From positions 2,232,001 through 2,296,000 of the forward strand of contig NZ_ARVV01000001.1 in assembly GCF_000385375.1 (NCBI RefSeq): a DNA stretch of 64,000 nucleotides, read 5' to 3'. Shown here one piece after another: positions 1-9,193 of the stretch. Source of the DNA: Methyloversatilis discipulorum. GTDB taxonomy: Bacteria > Pseudomonadota > Gammaproteobacteria > Burkholderiales > Rhodocyclaceae. The notes beneath the pieces are model-generated. The model was not told where the DNA came from and searched no databases. It saw only the letters and a program-made list of their open reading frames with translations. The position numbers were made by a program, and so were the translations under genes. Position 1 is the first letter of the stretch. Every line of letters starts with the position of its first letter.

Positions 1-1
1 C

Positions 2-145
2 GCACCCGAAAGCGGCTTCGGTCTGGTCGGCATGCGCGAACGCGCGCTCGCACTGGGTGGTGACTGCCAAGCCGGTCCGCGTTCGCGCGGCGGCTGGGAA
101 GTTACCGCCTGGCTGCCCCTGAAAACCTCGGTACAGGAACACTGA
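2..145 (+). CDS. Sensor histidine kinase, C-terminal end (partial)
   Basis: This is the last 47 codons of a gene that begins before the window. The visible peptide starts APESGFGLVGMRERA and ends at TGA 143-145. The GFGLVGMRERA stretch is the G-box of the HATPase_c domain in NarX/UhpB/DegS-type (HPK7) histidine kinases. The downstream response regulator starts one base after the stop, at 147, so the two form an operon and very likely a cognate pair. The sensory part lies outside the window, so the signal is unknown. Confidence 0.85.
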   Translation, partial: APESGFGLVGMRERALALGGDCQAGPRSRGGWEVTAWLPLKTSVQEH

Positions 146-146
146 C

Positions 147-830
147 ATGGCTCCGAACACTCCCATCCGCGTTCTGCTCGTCGACGACCACGCCGTTGTG
201 CGCGCTGGCTACCGCCGCTTCCTCGAACACAACCGCATGATGGAGGTGGTCGGCGAAGCGGGCAGTTCCGACGAGGCCTACCAGCTGTTCAGGCTGATGA
301 AGCCGGACGTCGTGGTGATGGACATTTCGCTGCCCGGCGCCAGCGGCATCGAGGCAGCGCGCCGCATGCTGGCGCTCGACGGCCGGGCGCGCGTGCTCAT
401 GTTCTCGATGCACGCCCAGCCGGCTTTCGCCCGCCAGGCGCTGGAGGCCGGGGCCATCGGCTTCCTGACCAAGGACACCGAACCGGAAGCGCTGGTGCAG
501 GCCGTCATCGCCGCCGCTCAGGGCCGGCGCACGCTGAGCCCGCGCGTGGCCGAACAGCTGGCGCTGGACAACGTGATGCCGGACGAGAAGCGGCTGGACG
601 TGCTGACGCCGCGCGAATTCGAAATCTGCCGCCTGCTGCTGGCCGGCATGACGGTGGACGAAATCGCCGACGCGCTGAAGCTGAGCCCGAAGACGATTTC
701 GAACCGGATGAGCGAAATCCGCCAGAAGCTCGACGTGCGCAGCGACGTCGAACTGGTGCGCCTCGCCACCGCCGCCGGCCTGGTGCCCTGGGCGGCACGG
801 CCGGACGTAGCGGGCGAAGCGCCGGCTTGA
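147..830 (+). CDS. NarL/FixJ-family response regulator (REC-HTH LuxR)
   Basis: This 227-aa protein is a DNA-binding response regulator of the UhpA/NarL type. The N-terminal receiver (about residues 7-122) has the acidic pocket D13/D14, phospho-acceptor D59 (VVVMDISLPG), S87 and K109. The C-terminal LuxR-type helix-turn-helix (about 150-212) starts with LTPREFEICRLLLAGMTVDE. The gene follows the partial kinase by one base, so it should be its phosphorylation partner. The start ATG at 147 fits the receiver length. It converges with the TonB receptor gene with only 7 bases between stops and no visible terminator, so the two transcripts probably overlap. Its target genes cannot be told from the window. 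Confidence 0.9.
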   Translation: MAPNTPIRVLLVDDHAVVRAGYRRFLEHNRMMEVVGEAGSSDEAYQLFRLMKPDVVVMDISLPGASGIEAARRMLALDGRARVLMFSMHAQPAFARQALEAGAIGFLTKDTEPEALVQAVIAAAQGRRTLSPRVAEQLALDNVMPDEKRLDVLTPREFEICRLLLAGMTVDEIADALKLSPKTISNRMSEIRQKLDVRSDVELVRLATAAGLVPWAARPDVAGEAPA

Positions 831-837
831 ACACCTC

Positions 838-3800
838 TCAGCGCGGATCGAGCTGGTAGCTCAAGGTCAGCCAGATGCCTCGCCGCGCGCCCGGTGCCAG
901 GAAGTTGGTGCTGAGCCAGTCGCTGGAGTTGTGGTTGTAGCCGTCTGGCCCGATGGCACCGTGGATCGACGGCGAGAACGGATTCACGCCAAGGCGGCCC
1001 GCGCTGAAATATTCCTTGTCGAGCAGGTTGTTGATGCGCATGCCCAGCGTCCATTCCGACGTGAGCTTGTAGCTCGTGTGGACGTTGAAGACGACGTGGC
1101 CGGGCACCGAACCCTTGTTGCCGGTCGGTTGCAGGCTGATCATCTGCTGGCCGATGACGGCGCCGTTGCCGTCATAGATGTCGACCGGCACCTGCCTCAC
1201 CACACCTTCTCGGTGTTCGTTGTTCTCGTTGCCGCGCACGTAGGCGGTTGAGTGCGCGATCGCGGTGAGACCCACCGTCCACTTGTCCGTCACCTCGTAG
1301 CTCAGCGTCGCGTTCAGGTTGTGCAACGGTATGCCCGGCATCCGGTTGCCCGGCTTGACGCGGATGCGGCCGACCGGGTCGTCCAGGTCGTAGATGCACT
1401 GACCGGAGGCGTTGCAGTAGGGCTCCAGCGTCGCACTGCTGTTGTCGTTCGCCGCCATGACGAATGACTCCTGGAAGGTCGCGTCGGTCAGTGCGTAGTT
1501 CAGGCGCAGGCGTGCCTTGCCGAGCTGGGCGGTCATCCCCGCCTCGATGCCCTGCCGGCGCGTGTCGCCGATGCTGTCGAAGAAGCTGCGGTTTCCCGGG
1601 TAGGTCACCAGGTAGATGTCGTCCTTCAGATCGGTACGATAAGCGCCGAGATTCCATTCGATGTTGTCGCCCCAGCGGCCACGCATGCCGAAGTCGATCG
1701 TTTCGGCGCGGATCTGCGGCAGATAGGGGTCGCCCGACAGCGTCGAGGGCAATGAGCAGGAGCGGTTCTCCAGCAGCCCCTTCTCGATGTACTTGTTGCC
1801 GCCGAGGCTGACCAGGGTGTGATCGAGCGCGCAGCCCAGCTCGATCACCGACGGTGTGCGGGCACCGCGTGCCCAGTTGCCATAGACGTTCAGGTCTGGC
1901 CTGGCCTGCCAGGTGCCGCCGACCGAAGGATTCAGCGAGCGATAGGTGAAGTGTTCGGTTTCCGCCGGGTTCACGAGGCGTGCAAGGTCAGGTACCCGAT
2001 AGCCGGTGGTCGGACACATGCCATTGACGCAGATGTCGTAGAAGTTCGGATAGGCCTCGTACTGGGCAAGATCGAAAACGGTGAAGCCGTAGCTGCGTGA
2101 AGCCAGCACGTTCTTGACCCGCGTGTGGTTGAAGCGCACCGCGCCGGTCAGGTGCACCGTCTCGACCGGGCTCCAGGTTTCGCTCGCGTAGAGGCTCTTG
2201 GTGATCGAGGTGCCGGCGAAGTCGTTGTTGCGCACCTCTTCGTCCGCCGCGGCGTACTGATCGCGGATTTCGTCCGGCGCAAGGTAGGCATTGCGTTCGG
2301 CATCGAGCAGCCCGAGCATCTGCCCGCTGCCGTAGCGCGCCTTCGCGCGGTCGACCGATGCGCCGACCATGAATTTGTGGCGATCGAAGTTCCAGTTCAG
2401 CTGCATCGACGCGCCGTGGATGATCTGTTCGATCCGCGTATTGGTCAGCACTGCGGTCGGCGTGCCCTCGACCACACCCGGTCGGGTGGTGCCGAAACCG
2501 TCGGTCATCAGCACGTTGCCGGTCACCGGGTCGCGCTGGGTCAGTTCGCCGCGCTGCGAGGTCACGTCGCGCTGTTGTGTGGCGGCACAGTTGTCGCCGT
2601 TGAAGGGGGTGACCGTCATGACGGCGTGCTTCACGCCATCCGGCGTATAGAAGAAGCTCGCGGTCATGCCGCCGATGACGTCGATGTCACCGGCCGGCAC
2701 CCTGGGGGCGCTGCCGCCGACCCAGGTGCCGGCGGTGTAGGACGGTTCGCCATTCGAATACGGCGTGGGATCACCCGGCAGCACCGGCGTGCGCGTGACC
2801 GCCTGCGGCACGTAGAACAGCGCCTGGTGGTAGTTCTTCCAGGTGTCGAACTCGTACTTCGCGTGTGCCGCGTAATCGTCAGGCAGGTCGGCGTTGAATG
2901 CGCCGTCCGGCAGCAGCGCCGGGTTGGCGACGCCGTTTGTTGCGTAATCAATCAGGAAGTTCAGGAACTCCGGATACGCCGGCGAGAACCAGTCGTTCGG
3001 ATCGAATGCGACGACGTAGTAGTCAGGCAGACCGTACTTGTTGCTGCTGTTGTACAGACAGGTGTACTGCTCGCCCGGATCAAGCTTGCGCCGCGCATAG
3101 TCGCCGCGAAGTTCGGTGTAGACGTCGGCACCGAGGGCGCGACGATTGCTGTCGCGCTGATAGACCTGGCCGGTGATGGTGAAGTTGTCATTGACGATGA
3201 AGCTGCCGGACAGCTGCAGCTGCAACAGACGGTTCTTCGTCGTGTCCGGCGAAGTGAATACGCCGTTGCGGTCCTGCGCGTACATCTGGCTCGGGATCAG
3301 GCCGTTGCCGACAAGGTCGTTCCACACATACAGCGAGCTGAGGTTCAGGTCCAGCCGGTCGCTGCGATAGCTGCCCTTGCCGAACACCTGGTTCACCTTG
3401 GTCGGCGAATTGTCGCGCCAGCCGTCTTCGACGAAGAAGTTGCCGGCACCGAAAAGACCCACATTGCCGTTATTCCAGCCGCCCGACACCAGCAGCTGGT
3501 TGCGGCCGAAGGCGCCGGTAAGCAGTTCGGCTTCGACGCCGGGGCTGTCGAAACCGCTCTTGGTGCGCATCGAGAAGGCGCCGCCCAGTGTGCCGAGGCC
3601 GAAGATCGGATTCGAGCCCGGAAAGACGTCGAAGCCCGACAGCGCGTTCATCGGAATCATGTCCCAGTTCACGACGTCGCCGAAAGGTTCGTTTACGCGT
3701 ATGCCGTCGATGAACACCGACAGGCCCTGCGGCGTACCGAGTTGCGGGCTGGCGGTGAAGCCCCGGTAGTTCACGTCCATCTGGAACGGGTTGCCCTGGT

Positions 3801-4407
3801 AGTCGTTCACATTGACCGACTGCATGGTCGAGTTCAGCAGATCGGCCACACTGACCGCATGCGCATTGCGGATGTCGGCGGCGGTCAGGCTCTGCACATT
3901 GCCCGGGATCTCCTCCTTCGTCAGGCCCAGTCCTGGCAGCGGACCGATCTCGTGAAAGCGCTTGGCGCGCACCTGGATCGCTTCGAGCTGATGGATGGAC
4001 GAGGACTCGTCGCCCAGGGCCGGCAACGGCTGCACCGGTGCGCGGCGCAGCGTGTATCCGCCCGCTTCGTCGATACGCAGTTCGAGCCCGCTTCCCTGCA
4101 GCGCGGCGGTGAATGCCTCGCGCACCGAGAAATCCCCGCGGACACCGGCACTGCGCTTGCCACTGACCAGCGAGGGTTCGAATGTGAACACCACACCTGC
4201 ACGCCGTGCGACCCGATTGAGCGTGTCGCCGAGCGGCCCCGGCGCGATGTCGTAACTGCGTACCGCGTAGTTGCGCGTGGCGTCGGCCAGTTCGAGCCGG
4301 AGCGCATCGGCAACGGCGGGCAGACTGACGACTGCCAGCCCGAGCGCCGCCGCACCGAGCACGCGCCGGCGAGTACGCGCACCATTACCGCCTTCTGTCC
4401 TCTTCAT
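838..4407 (-). CDS. TonB-dependent outer-membrane receptor/transducer with STN domain
   Basis: This is an outer-membrane receptor of 1189 aa using ATG 4405-4407, which has a GGGGGAG ribosome site 4 bases upstream; an in-frame extension to 4461 lacks such a site. Residues 1-35 are a signal peptide. Residues about 47-122 form an STN (secretin/TonB N-terminal) domain, the part that contacts FecR-type anti-sigma proteins in transducing receptors. A TonB-box-like LEAIQVRAK (141-149), a plug and a beta-barrel follow. The protein is several hundred residues longer than typical siderophore receptors because of long loop insertions in the barrel that carry several cysteines. Together with fecR and fecI just upstream on the same strand it forms a cell-surface signalling module. 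The ligand (iron chelate or other nutrient) is unknown. Confidence 0.9.
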   Translation of the reverse strand: MKRTEGGNGARTRRRVLGAAALGLAVVSLPAVADALRLELADATRNYAVRSYDIAPGPLGDTLNRVARRAGVVFTFEPSLVSGKRSAGVRGDFSVREAFTAALQGSGLELRIDEAGGYTLRRAPVQPLPALGDESSSIHQLEAIQVRAKRFHEIGPLPGLGLTKEEIPGNVQSLTAADIRNAHAVSVADLLNSTMQSVNVNDYQGNPFQMDVNYRGFTASPQLGTPQGLSVFIDGIRVNEPFGDVVNWDMIPMNALSGFDVFPGSNPIFGLGTLGGAFSMRTKSGFDSPGVEAELLTGAFGRNQLLVSGGWNNGNVGLFGAGNFFVEDGWRDNSPTKVNQVFGKGSYRSDRLDLNLSSLYVWNDLVGNGLIPSQMYAQDRNGVFTSPDTTKNRLLQLQLSGSFIVNDNFTITGQVYQRDSNRRALGADVYTELRGDYARRKLDPGEQYTCLYNSSNKYGLPDYYVVAFDPNDWFSPAYPEFLNFLIDYATNGVANPALLPDGAFNADLPDDYAAHAKYEFDTWKNYHQALFYVPQAVTRTPVLPGDPTPYSNGEPSYTAGTWVGGSAPRVPAGDIDVIGGMTASFFYTPDGVKHAVMTVTPFNGDNCAATQQRDVTSQRGELTQRDPVTGNVLMTDGFGTTRPGVVEGTPTAVLTNTRIEQIIHGASMQLNWNFDRHKFMVGASVDRAKARYGSGQMLGLLDAERNAYLAPDEIRDQYAAADEEVRNNDFAGTSITKSLYASETWSPVETVHLTGAVRFNHTRVKNVLASRSYGFTVFDLAQYEAYPNFYDICVNGMCPTTGYRVPDLARLVNPAETEHFTYRSLNPSVGGTWQARPDLNVYGNWARGARTPSVIELGCALDHTLVSLGGNKYIEKGLLENRSCSLPSTLSGDPYLPQIRAETIDFGMRGRWGDNIEWNLGAYRTDLKDDIYLVTYPGNRSFFDSIGDTRRQGIEAGMTAQLGKARLRLNYALTDATFQESFVMAANDNSSATLEPYCNASGQCIYDLDDPVGRIRVKPGNRMPGIPLHNLNATLSYEVTDKWTVGLTAIAHSTAYVRGNENNEHREGVVRQVPVDIYDGNGAVIGQQMISLQPTGNKGSVPGHVVFNVHTSYKLTSEWTLGMRINNLLDKEYFSAGRLGVNPFSPSIHGAIGPDGYNHNSSDWLSTNFLAPGARRGIWLTLSYQLDPR

Positions 4408-4484
4408 GTGCTCCCCCGCTTTTCTTGTGTAATCGCGGGCAATGACGAAGGACGACGGCAAAAGTACAGTCGGCGTCGAAAAAA

Positions 4485-5489
4485 TCAGCGGCGGTCGATG
4501 CGGACGATGTACGAGGTGTAACGGGTGATGCGCAGCGGCAGATTCGCGCTCAGTGCGGCAAGCGCCCGGTCGGTGTCGTCGAGCGGGAACACGCCCGACA
4601 CCGAGAGGCCCTGCAGCGCTTCCGCGTCGTAGTAGAGCGTGCCGCGGCGATAGCGCTCGAGTTCGGCAAGTACCTCGGTGAGCGGCTTGTCGTCGACCGC
4701 CAGCACGCCGTCGCGCCAGCCGATGAGCGCATCGATATCAGCCTCCTCGGTCGCACCGACACCCGCGTCGGTGATCCGCGCCGCGCTGCCGGCACCCAGC
4801 GTCGTGCAGGTGCCGACCGAGCGGCTGCACGCCTCGACCGTCGACTCGATCACCGCGACGCGCGTCGCATCGGAATCGTCGCGCACCAGATACTGCGTGC
4901 CGAGCGCGCGCGCCGTCGCGTGCCTGCTTTCGACCACGAACGGACGCTGCGGGTCGGCGCTCACGTCGACCAGTATTTCGCCCCGCCGCAGCACGATGCG
5001 ACGTTCCTGACCGGTGTATTGCTCGTCGATCGCCGAGTCGGTGTTGAGCGTGACCCGGCTGCCGTCGTCCAGCGTGACCGTCAGCCGCTCGCCCGGCGCC
5101 GTGCGATGGTCGGCCAGCAGGTAGCGCGCCGTCTGCGACTGCAGGGCCATCCAGCCGCTGCCCGCCAGCATGCACGCGAGCATCAGCGCACCGGCCACGG
5201 CGCGACGGCGACGCCCGGCTCCGGAGAGGCTTGCGTCGAGGGCAGCCTTGCCCGCCTGCGCATCGACCTGTCCGAAGCGCGTCCATATCGAGTCGATGCG
5301 GCCATAGGCCAGGCGGTGCATCGGGTCGGCCTGCAGCCAGTCGTGCAGCGCGGATCGTTGCTCCGGCGTGCAGCTGTCGTCCTGCATCTTCAGGTACCAG
5401 TCCGTCGCTGCAGCGACGACGGCGGCCGACGGCGCAGCGTCCTCGGCGGAGCCCTCACCCTGTGCAGACGTCGATGTCGCGTGCAGCAT
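4485..5489 (-). CDS. fecR: FecR-family anti-sigma/sigma regulator
   Basis: This is a 334-aa inner-membrane regulator that relays receptor occupancy to the ECF sigma factor. A cytoplasmic N-terminal DUF4880-type region (about 22-65, with DWYLKMQDD) is followed by one membrane segment (about 95-113). The periplasmic FecR domain (about 122-215, with LDDGSRVTLNTDSAI) and a C-terminal STN-like domain (about 260-334) come next. It starts 3 bases after the fecI stop, so the two are co-translated. The receptor gene begins 77 bases further on, probably from its own ECF-dependent promoter in that gap. Two cysteines (VEACSRSVGTC) in the FecR domain could form a periplasmic disulfide. Confidence 0.9.
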   Translation of the reverse strand: MLHATSTSAQGEGSAEDAAPSAAVVAAATDWYLKMQDDSCTPEQRSALHDWLQADPMHRLAYGRIDSIWTRFGQVDAQAGKAALDASLSGAGRRRRAVAGALMLACMLAGSGWMALQSQTARYLLADHRTAPGERLTVTLDDGSRVTLNTDSAIDEQYTGQERRIVLRRGEILVDVSADPQRPFVVESRHATARALGTQYLVRDDSDATRVAVIESTVEACSRSVGTCTTLGAGSAARITDAGVGATEEADIDALIGWRDGVLAVDDKPLTEVLAELERYRRGTLYYDAEALQGLSVSGVFPLDDTDRALAALSANLPLRITRYTSYIVRIDRR

Positions 5490-5492
5490 CGC

Positions 5493-6005
5493 TCAGCCGT
5501 GCAGCACGCGGTAGCACTGCATCAGGACCGACGCCAGGTACTGCTTGATCATGCTGACCGATACGCCGAGGCGGTCGGCGATCTCGGCGTGCGGCAGGCC
5601 TTCGAGTCGATACAGCAGGAAGGCCTTGCGCGGCTTGGGCGGCAGCGTCTCCAGCATCGTTGCCAGTGCATTCAAGGTTTCCAGCGCCGCGTGATGATCT
5701 TCTGCCGAGGGCGCTGAAGCGTCCGGTGAGTACAGCGCAAGCGCGGCGAGATACGACTGTTCGAGCTTGCGACGCCGCAGGTGATCGATCAGCAGACGAC
5801 CGGCTGTCGTCGTCAGGAAGGCACGCGGCTCACGCAGTTGCGCAAGTTCGTCGCACTGCATGACGCGGACGAAGGTGTCCTGCGTCAGGTCGGCGGCGTC
5901 GGAAGGACAGCGAAGCTTCTTGCGCAGCCAGCCGAACAGCCATCCCTGATGGTCGATGTACAGGTCCTTGACCAGTTCCTGACGGACGGGATGTTCAATC
6001 TGCAT
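5493..6005 (-). CDS. fecI: ECF RNA polymerase sigma factor, FecI type
   Basis: This 170-aa protein is a two-domain ECF sigma factor. Sigma region 2 (about 10-78) contains the DLTQDTFVRV motif. Region 4 (about 110-165) contains LPPKPRKAFLLYRLEGLPHA and the helix-turn-helix IADRLGVSVSMIKQY. It directs polymerase to the promoter of the cognate TonB receptor once FecR is signalled. It is first in a fecI-fecR-receptor order on the minus strand. The 132 bases upstream hold a TTTTGAGAATC stretch that weakly recalls a Fur half-site, so iron control is possible but not shown. Confidence 0.9.
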   Translation of the reverse strand: MQIEHPVRQELVKDLYIDHQGWLFGWLRKKLRCPSDAADLTQDTFVRVMQCDELAQLREPRAFLTTTAGRLLIDHLRRRKLEQSYLAALALYSPDASAPSAEDHHAALETLNALATMLETLPPKPRKAFLLYRLEGLPHAEIADRLGVSVSMIKQYLASVLMQCYRVLHG

Positions 6006-6137
6006 GGCGGAAATCGGAGGGCGCGCGCACCGGTGGATGAGCAGACATTCAGGTCCGCGGATGCCCGATTCTCAAAACTGCCTCGACGCTTGTACAGGGA
6101 AAAGCTCCCTGCCCCGGCCCGCCCTGGTCGCGCCGTT

Positions 6138-6914
6138 TCAGCCGAGCGTACGCTGCCTTACCTGCTCGAACAGACAGACGGTGGCCGCCATCGCGACATT
6201 CAGCGACTCGGCCGCACCGGGCATCGGGATGATGGCAGGATCAGTCGCCAGCGCGCTGACCGCCGGCGACAGGCCGGCGCCTTCGTTGCCGAACAGCCAG
6301 GCGACCGGGCCGCGCAGGTCCAGCGCATACAGCGAGGTGCGCGCGTCGAGCCGGGTGGCGACGATGCGGCCCGGGTAAGTCTTGAGCGCCGCCGCCACGT
6401 CGCAGTGCTCGCGGATGCGCAGACCGAAATGCGCGCCCTGGCCGGCGCGCAGCACCTTGGGACTCCAGGCCTGGGCGCAGCCGGTGGTCAGCAGCACGTC
6501 GCGCACGCCTGTGGCCCAAGCGGCGCGCAGCAGCGTGCCGAGGTTGCCTGTGTCCTGCACCGCGTCGAGCACCAGACAGTCGCCGGTGATCGGCTCCTCC
6601 ACCTCGGCCGGTATGTCGATCAGCCCGAGCAGACCGGTCGGCGTGTCGGTCGGGCTCAGTTCGTCGAACAGCGCGTCGGCAAGCAGCAGCACGGCGTCGC
6701 CCTGCTCCGCCAGTACGTCCTTCACTTCGCTCTGATCAAGCGCGCGCTCGGCGACGATGGCGAGCTTCGGACGCACGCCGGCGTCGAGCGCGCTGCGGAA
6801 CAGATGCATGCCGTCGATCAGCGTCTCCGCCGCCTCGCGCCGCGCGCGCGACGAGGTCGCGAGCTTGCGCAGCTGCTTGAACTGCGCGTTGTCGCGCGAC
6901 TGTACGTGCTTCAT
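6138..6914 (-). CDS. TrmH/SpoU-family RNA 2'-O-methyltransferase
   Basis: This 258-aa SPOUT methyltransferase uses S-adenosylmethionine to methylate a ribose 2'-OH in rRNA or tRNA. The N-terminal substrate-binding part (KHVQSRDNAQFKQLRKL) resembles RlmB/TsnR-like enzymes. The knotted SpoU domain shows motif 1 (DAVQDTGNLGTLLRAA), motif 2 (WLFGNEGAGLS) and motif 3 (IPMPGAAESLNVAMAA). The start is ATG 6912-6914, which overlaps the stop of the upstream membrane-protein gene as ATGA; the longer in-frame ORF is the other gene read out of frame. The exact target nucleotide cannot be deduced. Confidence 0.9.
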   Translation of the reverse strand: MKHVQSRDNAQFKQLRKLATSSRARREAAETLIDGMHLFRSALDAGVRPKLAIVAERALDQSEVKDVLAEQGDAVLLLADALFDELSPTDTPTGLLGLIDIPAEVEEPITGDCLVLDAVQDTGNLGTLLRAAWATGVRDVLLTTGCAQAWSPKVLRAGQGAHFGLRIREHCDVAAALKTYPGRIVATRLDARTSLYALDLRGPVAWLFGNEGAGLSPAVSALATDPAIIPMPGAAESLNVAMAATVCLFEQVRQRTLG

Positions 6915-7378
6915 CCGGCCACCAGTGCGCGCCCCAGCGTGGCCAGCGCGATGGTGACAAAGCCGAGCACGGTGTTCAGCCCGACCAGCTTGCGGATCTG
7001 CGCCAGCGCCGCACCGCCGGCCGGCCAGTCGGACGCATCGACCGCGCGCAGCAGCCGCTTGTACGGCGCGAAGAACACGTGCATGAAGATGAACATCATG
7101 ATCAGGCCGACGCCGAACATCAGGTGCCAGTGGATGGGCGCCGCCTTCATGCCGACCCCCAGCATCATGCCCAGCCCGCTGACGAGGATGACGACGACCG
7201 ACGCCCACACCAGCGGGAAGAAGCCGCCGAAAACACCGCGCCACAGGCGCAGCCGCGCCGGCGGTTCGAGCTGCACGGCGGCCACCGGGCGCAGACAGAC
7301 ATAGGCGAAGAACATGCCGCCGACCCAGATCGTGACTGCGGCGACGTGCAGGAACAGCAGCAGCGGAGCGTGGCTCAT
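6911..7378 (-). CDS. CopD-like four-helix integral membrane protein
   Basis: This 155-aa protein has four predicted membrane helices (about 3-23, 47-72, 80-105 and 130-152). The first carries FLHVAAVTIWVGGMFF, typical of the CopD/DUF4149-like group in which membrane histidines may bind copper or heme. The start at 7376-7378 was chosen over a 21-residue extension because of a GAGGG ribosome site about 9 bases upstream. It is translationally coupled by a 4-base overlap to the RNA methyltransferase. The true substrate is not evident; a copper or heme role is family inference only. Confidence 0.65.
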   Translation of the reverse strand: MSHAPLLLFLHVAAVTIWVGGMFFAYVCLRPVAAVQLEPPARLRLWRGVFGGFFPLVWASVVVILVSGLGMMLGVGMKAAPIHWHLMFGVGLIMMFIFMHVFFAPYKRLLRAVDASDWPAGGAALAQIRKLVGLNTVLGFVTIALATLGRALVAG

Positions 7379-7423
7379 GGTGTGAAAACCCTCGGTGAAT
7401 GGTGCGCATGGGCAGTCGCGCAG

Positions 7424-7460
7424 CCAAGAAAAAGCCCGCACATCCTGCGATGCGCGGGCT
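7424..7460 (-). terminator. Rho-independent terminator after ahpF
   Basis: On the minus strand a GC-rich stem (AGCCCGC at 7433-7439 pairing with GCGGGCT at 7454-7460, extended by CATC/GATG) is followed by TTTTTC. It lies 24 bases past the ahpF stop and before the next minus-strand gene, so it should end the ahpC-ahpF transcript. Confidence 0.8.
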
Positions 7461-7483
7461 CCGATGTTAACGCGTCCCGGTGA

Positions 7484-9058
7484 TCAGGCCGGTGCCGACG
7501 TGCGGATCAGATGGTCGAAAGCCGAAATCGCCGCCTTCGAGCCCTCGCCCATCGCGATGATGATCTGCTTGTACGGCACGGTGGTCACGTCGCCGGCAGC
7601 GAACACGCCCGGCGTGCTGGTTTCGCAGCGCGCATCGACCGGGATTTCGCCGTACTTCGTCAGCTCGATCGAACCCTTCAGCCACTCGGTGTTCGGCACC
7701 AGACCGATCTGTACGAAGATGCCTTCGAGTTCGACCGTGTGCGATTCGCCGGTGGCGCGGTCGGTGTACTTCAGCGCATTGACCTTGCCGTCGGCCCCAC
7801 CCGTCACTTCGGTGGTCTGCGCCTGCAGGATCACCTTCACGTTGGGCAGACTCAGCAGCTTGCGCTGCAGCACCGCGTCGGCACGCATCTGCTTGTCGAA
7901 TTCCAGCAGCGTCACGTGACCGACGATGCCAGCCAGGTCGATCGCTGCCTCGACGCCGGAATTGCCACCGCCGATCACCGCCACGCGCTTGCCCTTGAAC
8001 AGCGGGCCGTCGCAGTGCGGGCAGTAGGCCACGCCCTTGTTGCGGTACTCGCGTTCACCCGGCACGTTCATTTCGCGCCAGCGCGCGCCGGTGGCGAGGA
8101 TGACCGAACGCGACTTCAGCTGGCCGCCATTGGACAGTTGCAGCGTGATCAGGCCGTCGCCCGACTCGGCGGCCGGAATCAGCTTGTCGACGCGCTGCAG
8201 CGCCATCACGTCGACCTCGTAGCTCTTCACGTGCTCTTCGAGCGCGGCGGCGAGCTTGGGGCCTTCGGTCTCCTTGACCGAGATGAAGTTCTCGATGCCC
8301 AGCGTGTCCATCAGCTGGCCGCCGAAGCGCTCCGCCACGACACCCGTGCGGATGCCCTTGCGCGCGGCGTAGATCGCCGCCGCCGAGCCGGCAGGTCCAC
8401 CGCCGACCACCAGCACGTCGAACGGCGCCTTGGCGCTCATCTTGTCGGCGTCGCGCTTTGCAGCACCGGTGTCGACCTTGCCGACGATCTCTTCGAGCGT
8501 CATGCGACCGGCGCCGAACAGTTCACCGTTCAGGAACACCATCGGTACCGCCATCACCTGACGGTCCTCGACTTCCTTCTGGAACAGCGCGCCATCGATG
8601 GTGACCACCTTGACGCGCGGGTTCAGCACCGCCATCAGGTTCAGCGCCTGCACCACGTCCGGGCAGTTGTGGCAGGACAGCGACATGAACACTTCGAAGC
8701 TGTAGTCACCGTCGAGCGACTTGATCTGTTCGATCATCTCGTCCGACACGCGCGGCGGATGACCGCCGGCCTGCAGCAGTGCGAGCACCAGCGAGGTGAA
8801 TTCATGGCCGAGCGGAATGGCTGCGAAGCGCAGCGACATGTTGCCGCCCTTGCGGTTGATCGCGAACGACGGCTTGCGGGCGGCGCTGCCCTGCTCCTCG
8901 CTCACCGTGATCTTGTCCGACAGTTCGGCGATGTCGGACAGCAGGCCCCGCAGTTCGCCTGCAGCGGCACTGTTGTCCAGCGCAGCCGTCAGTTCGATCG
9001 GATGCTGCAGCTTTTCGAGATAGGCCTTCAACTGGCCCTTGAGAGTGGCGTCCAGCAT
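7484..9058 (-). CDS. ahpF: Alkyl hydroperoxide reductase subunit F
   Basis: This 524-aa FAD flavoprotein transfers electrons from NADH to AhpC. The N-terminal double thioredoxin-fold domain carries the redox pair C129/C132 (SCHNCPD). The thioredoxin-reductase-like part has the FAD motif [12 protein letters not shown] (about 217-228), the catalytic pair C346/C349 (CPHCDG) and the NADH motif [12 protein letters not shown]. Length and motifs match full-length AhpF. Start ATG 9056-9058 is preferred to a 13-residue extension because the family begins MLDxxLKxQLKxYLEKL. It lies 135 bases after ahpC on the same strand, with a palindrome between them. Confidence 0.97.
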   Translation of the reverse strand: MLDATLKGQLKAYLEKLQHPIELTAALDNSAAAGELRGLLSDIAELSDKITVSEEQGSAARKPSFAINRKGGNMSLRFAAIPLGHEFTSLVLALLQAGGHPPRVSDEMIEQIKSLDGDYSFEVFMSLSCHNCPDVVQALNLMAVLNPRVKVVTIDGALFQKEVEDRQVMAVPMVFLNGELFGAGRMTLEEIVGKVDTGAAKRDADKMSAKAPFDVLVVGGGPAGSAAAIYAARKGIRTGVVAERFGGQLMDTLGIENFISVKETEGPKLAAALEEHVKSYEVDVMALQRVDKLIPAAESGDGLITLQLSNGGQLKSRSVILATGARWREMNVPGEREYRNKGVAYCPHCDGPLFKGKRVAVIGGGNSGVEAAIDLAGIVGHVTLLEFDKQMRADAVLQRKLLSLPNVKVILQAQTTEVTGGADGKVNALKYTDRATGESHTVELEGIFVQIGLVPNTEWLKGSIELTKYGEIPVDARCETSTPGVFAAGDVTTVPYKQIIIAMGEGSKAAISAFDHLIRTSAPA

Positions 9059-9126
9059 GGTGTGCTCGGCTTTCGAAACGGATGATGCGAAAAACAATAC
9101 GCCCGGGCCGGGCGCCGTCAGGGCAT

Positions 9127-9148
9127 GTTCTCAAAACCGCTTGAGAAC
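9127..9148. repeat. 8-bp inverted repeat in the ahpC-ahpF gap
   Basis: GTTCTCAA (9127-9134) and TTGAGAAC (9141-9148) are perfect inverted arms around a 6-base loop. There is no T-run on the ahp-coding strand, so a transcript hairpin that tunes ahpF relative to ahpC (stability or attenuation) is more likely than a strong terminator. It could also be a protein-binding site. Confidence 0.5.
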
Positions 9149-9193
9149 ACACCCTGGCACCTGACCCGGGCGCCTCTGCGAAGCGTTGCCCGC

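Noticed and set aside
4457..4484. ECF-type promoter in the fecR-receptor gap
   Set aside because: CGTC-like elements occur on the minus strand, but such motifs are too frequent in this GC-rich DNA to support a specific call.
2125..4521. 798-codon plus-strand open frame opposite the TonB receptor
   Set aside because: It is low-complexity, His/Val/Arg-rich translation typical of an antisense shadow; the minus strand encodes a complete receptor.
6096..6110. AGGGA/TCCCT stem downstream of the RNA methyltransferase
   Set aside because: Only 5 bp and no T-run follows; too weak to list as a terminator.
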